A model generated the notes under the pieces. It was not told the DNA's origin. It saw only the letters and a program-made list of their open reading frames with translations, and searched no databases. A DNA stretch of 64,000 nt from Nereocystis luetkeana (lineage: Eukaryota > Sar > Phaeophyceae > Laminariales > Laminariaceae), in the NCBI GenBank assembly GCA_031213475.1, contig JARUPZ010000021.1, forward strand, positions 4,254,438-4,318,437, read 5' to 3'. This document shows, one piece after another, positions 62,845-64,000 of this stretch. Within the stretch, counting starts at the first letter, position 1; every line of letters starts with the position of its first letter. Made by a program: the position numbers and the translations under genes.

Positions 62845-63260
62845 CTGTCGTCGCGCCGTGATCGCGTAGTTTTATGTGAGTGTTTTTCTTTTCTTTTTTC
62901 GTTTTTTAAGACGTTTACGGCGGTATACTACGGGGGGGCTACGCTTTTAGTCATTTTCGTGCCCGCCGCAGTGTGCAGAAACGTATAAGTTTGACTCGAA
63001 TTCCAAGTGATTTGCCCCCGCAACGGGACTGCACTCCGAATAGCCCCTGCAGAGGCTTCAAGATGTTCCACTCCGCGCGGAAAGGCGAGGAAGGACCCGT
63101 CCTGTCTCGACGTTTATACTACAGTACAACTGTTCCTCGCGTTTTACCTCTCCAGAAAAGGCACTGCCGTATCGTTTTTTTAGAGAACACGAGTTTCGTT
63201 ATGAGAGAGGCCAACACCGCTTGGCGCGCCTGTCTCGCCTTACCGAAATAAGACGACATC
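62845..63260. other. Sequence upstream of the first visible GH17 exon
   Basis: Expected to be intron. I searched the minus strand for the VGNE segment and did not find it. Confidence 0.4.
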
Positions 63261-63324
63261 GGATTCGACCCTTTTAGGGCACACTGCAGTCACCTTTTGG
63301 GGACGAACCACTCAAATTCCAGGG

Positions 63325-63505
63325 CTGTTCACGGGTCGGGTAAAACCTCGCGGGTCGGGTCGGATGGGGCCTCACCTAAACCGACCCGTCCCGTGATATA
63401 TCGAATACCACAGTGACCCGATCCGATCCGACCCGATCCGACCCGACCCGACCAATGGGTAGTCCGCAGGTCGGGTCGTGACCCGTGACCACCCCTGTGA
63501 AATCC
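63325..63505 (+). repeat. GACCCG/CGGGTC repeats in inverted orientation
   Basis: CGGGTCGGGT blocks (63335-63365 and 63470-63480) and GACCCGATCCGATCCGACCC (63416-63450) can pair across about 60-100 bases. Confidence 0.8.
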
Positions 63506-63529
63506 CAAGCATATAGCCCCCGAAACGGG

Positions 63530-63930
63530 GCTGTAGTAATACTTACTGTAAATAGGTTAATAACGCCTTTTCGACTGCACTCCCGTTTCGAGGACAAAAT
63601 GGGGCAACATATATAATATCTATGACTATATATATATATATGACTAGCCACGTCAAATTCCAAGTATTTTGTTCCCAAAACAGGGCTGCATTACTACTCA
63701 CTGTACATGGGTTAATAATCCCTTTTGGACTGCACTCTCGCTAAGAGGCTAAAATGGGGAAACATGTCCTTCGTACATATATGACTTGGAGGAATTAAAG
63801 TCAGGTACATGTTTCTGTGCAACGCACTGGTAAACGGTTAGAACCCTCTTAGGACCGCGGTCCCATTTCGGGGACAAATTACTTAAATTTTTAGTGATTT
63901 GTCTCCGAAACGGGACTGCGATTGTAAAGG
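63530..63930. repeat. Family D cluster
   Basis: Three related, diverged elements. CCGAAACGGGGCTG at 63519 with TGCACTCCCGTTTCGAGGAC at 63575; AACAGGGCTGC at 63679 with TGCACTCTCGCTAAGAGG at 63729; and a clearer copy at 63837-63930 (AGAACCCTCTTAGGACCGCG). Confidence 0.65.
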
Positions 63931-64000
63931 TTGTATCAGGTGTTCAGTTCGCCAGGCGCACCTCTCTCTTAAACCGTAGCCCCCACTGTACGGGAGGACG

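Overview
This window is nuclear DNA from a eukaryote with long introns and few genes, most likely a brown alga (Phaeophyceae) or a close stramenopile relative. Four lines support this. A leader at 221-694 has a signal peptide followed by an Ala-Ala-Phe plastid-entry motif. There is a Gal-3-O-sulfotransferase-type gene of the kind used on sulfated wall polysaccharides. There is a GH17 beta-1,3-glucanase. TTAGGG-type interstitial telomere repeats are present. Organism assignment is inference from gene content; no species is claimed. A run of 100 N at 49342-49441 marks an assembly gap.

Four genes can be supported by joining exons at GT-AG (once GC-AG) junctions with matching phases. (1) 266-694, minus strand: first exon of an S-formylglutathione hydrolase with a probable plastid-targeting leader; the rest lies left of the window. 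(2) 8156?-18552, plus strand: a Gal-3-O-sulfotransferase-like gene with at least seven exons, one carrying an apparent frameshift. (3) 35587-49183, plus strand: a complete eight-exon gene (958 codons) for a DEDDh RNA exonuclease of the REXO/SDN type, with two CCCH zinc fingers, a Gln/Ala-rich linker and a C-terminal RRM-like region. (4) 62844-55287, minus strand: the 3' three exons of a GH17 endo-1,3-beta-glucanase; its 5' exons were not found and probably lie beyond the right edge.

The rest is introns and intergenic DNA packed with repeats. Family A is a ~110-bp palindromic MITE-like element with more than 20 copies. Family D is a second ~97-bp palindromic element. Families B and C are dispersed repeats that share a GAGTAC + poly(C) end and are truncated only at the opposite end, as expected of poly(C)-tailed retroposons. 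Family E is a GATC-rich dispersed repeat. Several minisatellites, triplet repeats and pyrimidine tracts are also present. At 19739-20659 there is a 921-bp element with perfect 39-bp terminal inverted repeats, a spacerless 54-bp palindrome and a truncated transposase-like ORF.

The most unusual signal is inside the exonuclease gene. Its introns hold decayed tandem copies of neighbouring exons: four copies of the exon carrying the first catalytic motif, two of the end of the next exon, and one of the start of exon 6. The genes do not form an operon or an obvious shared pathway; the sulfotransferase and glucanase both act on carbohydrate polymers.
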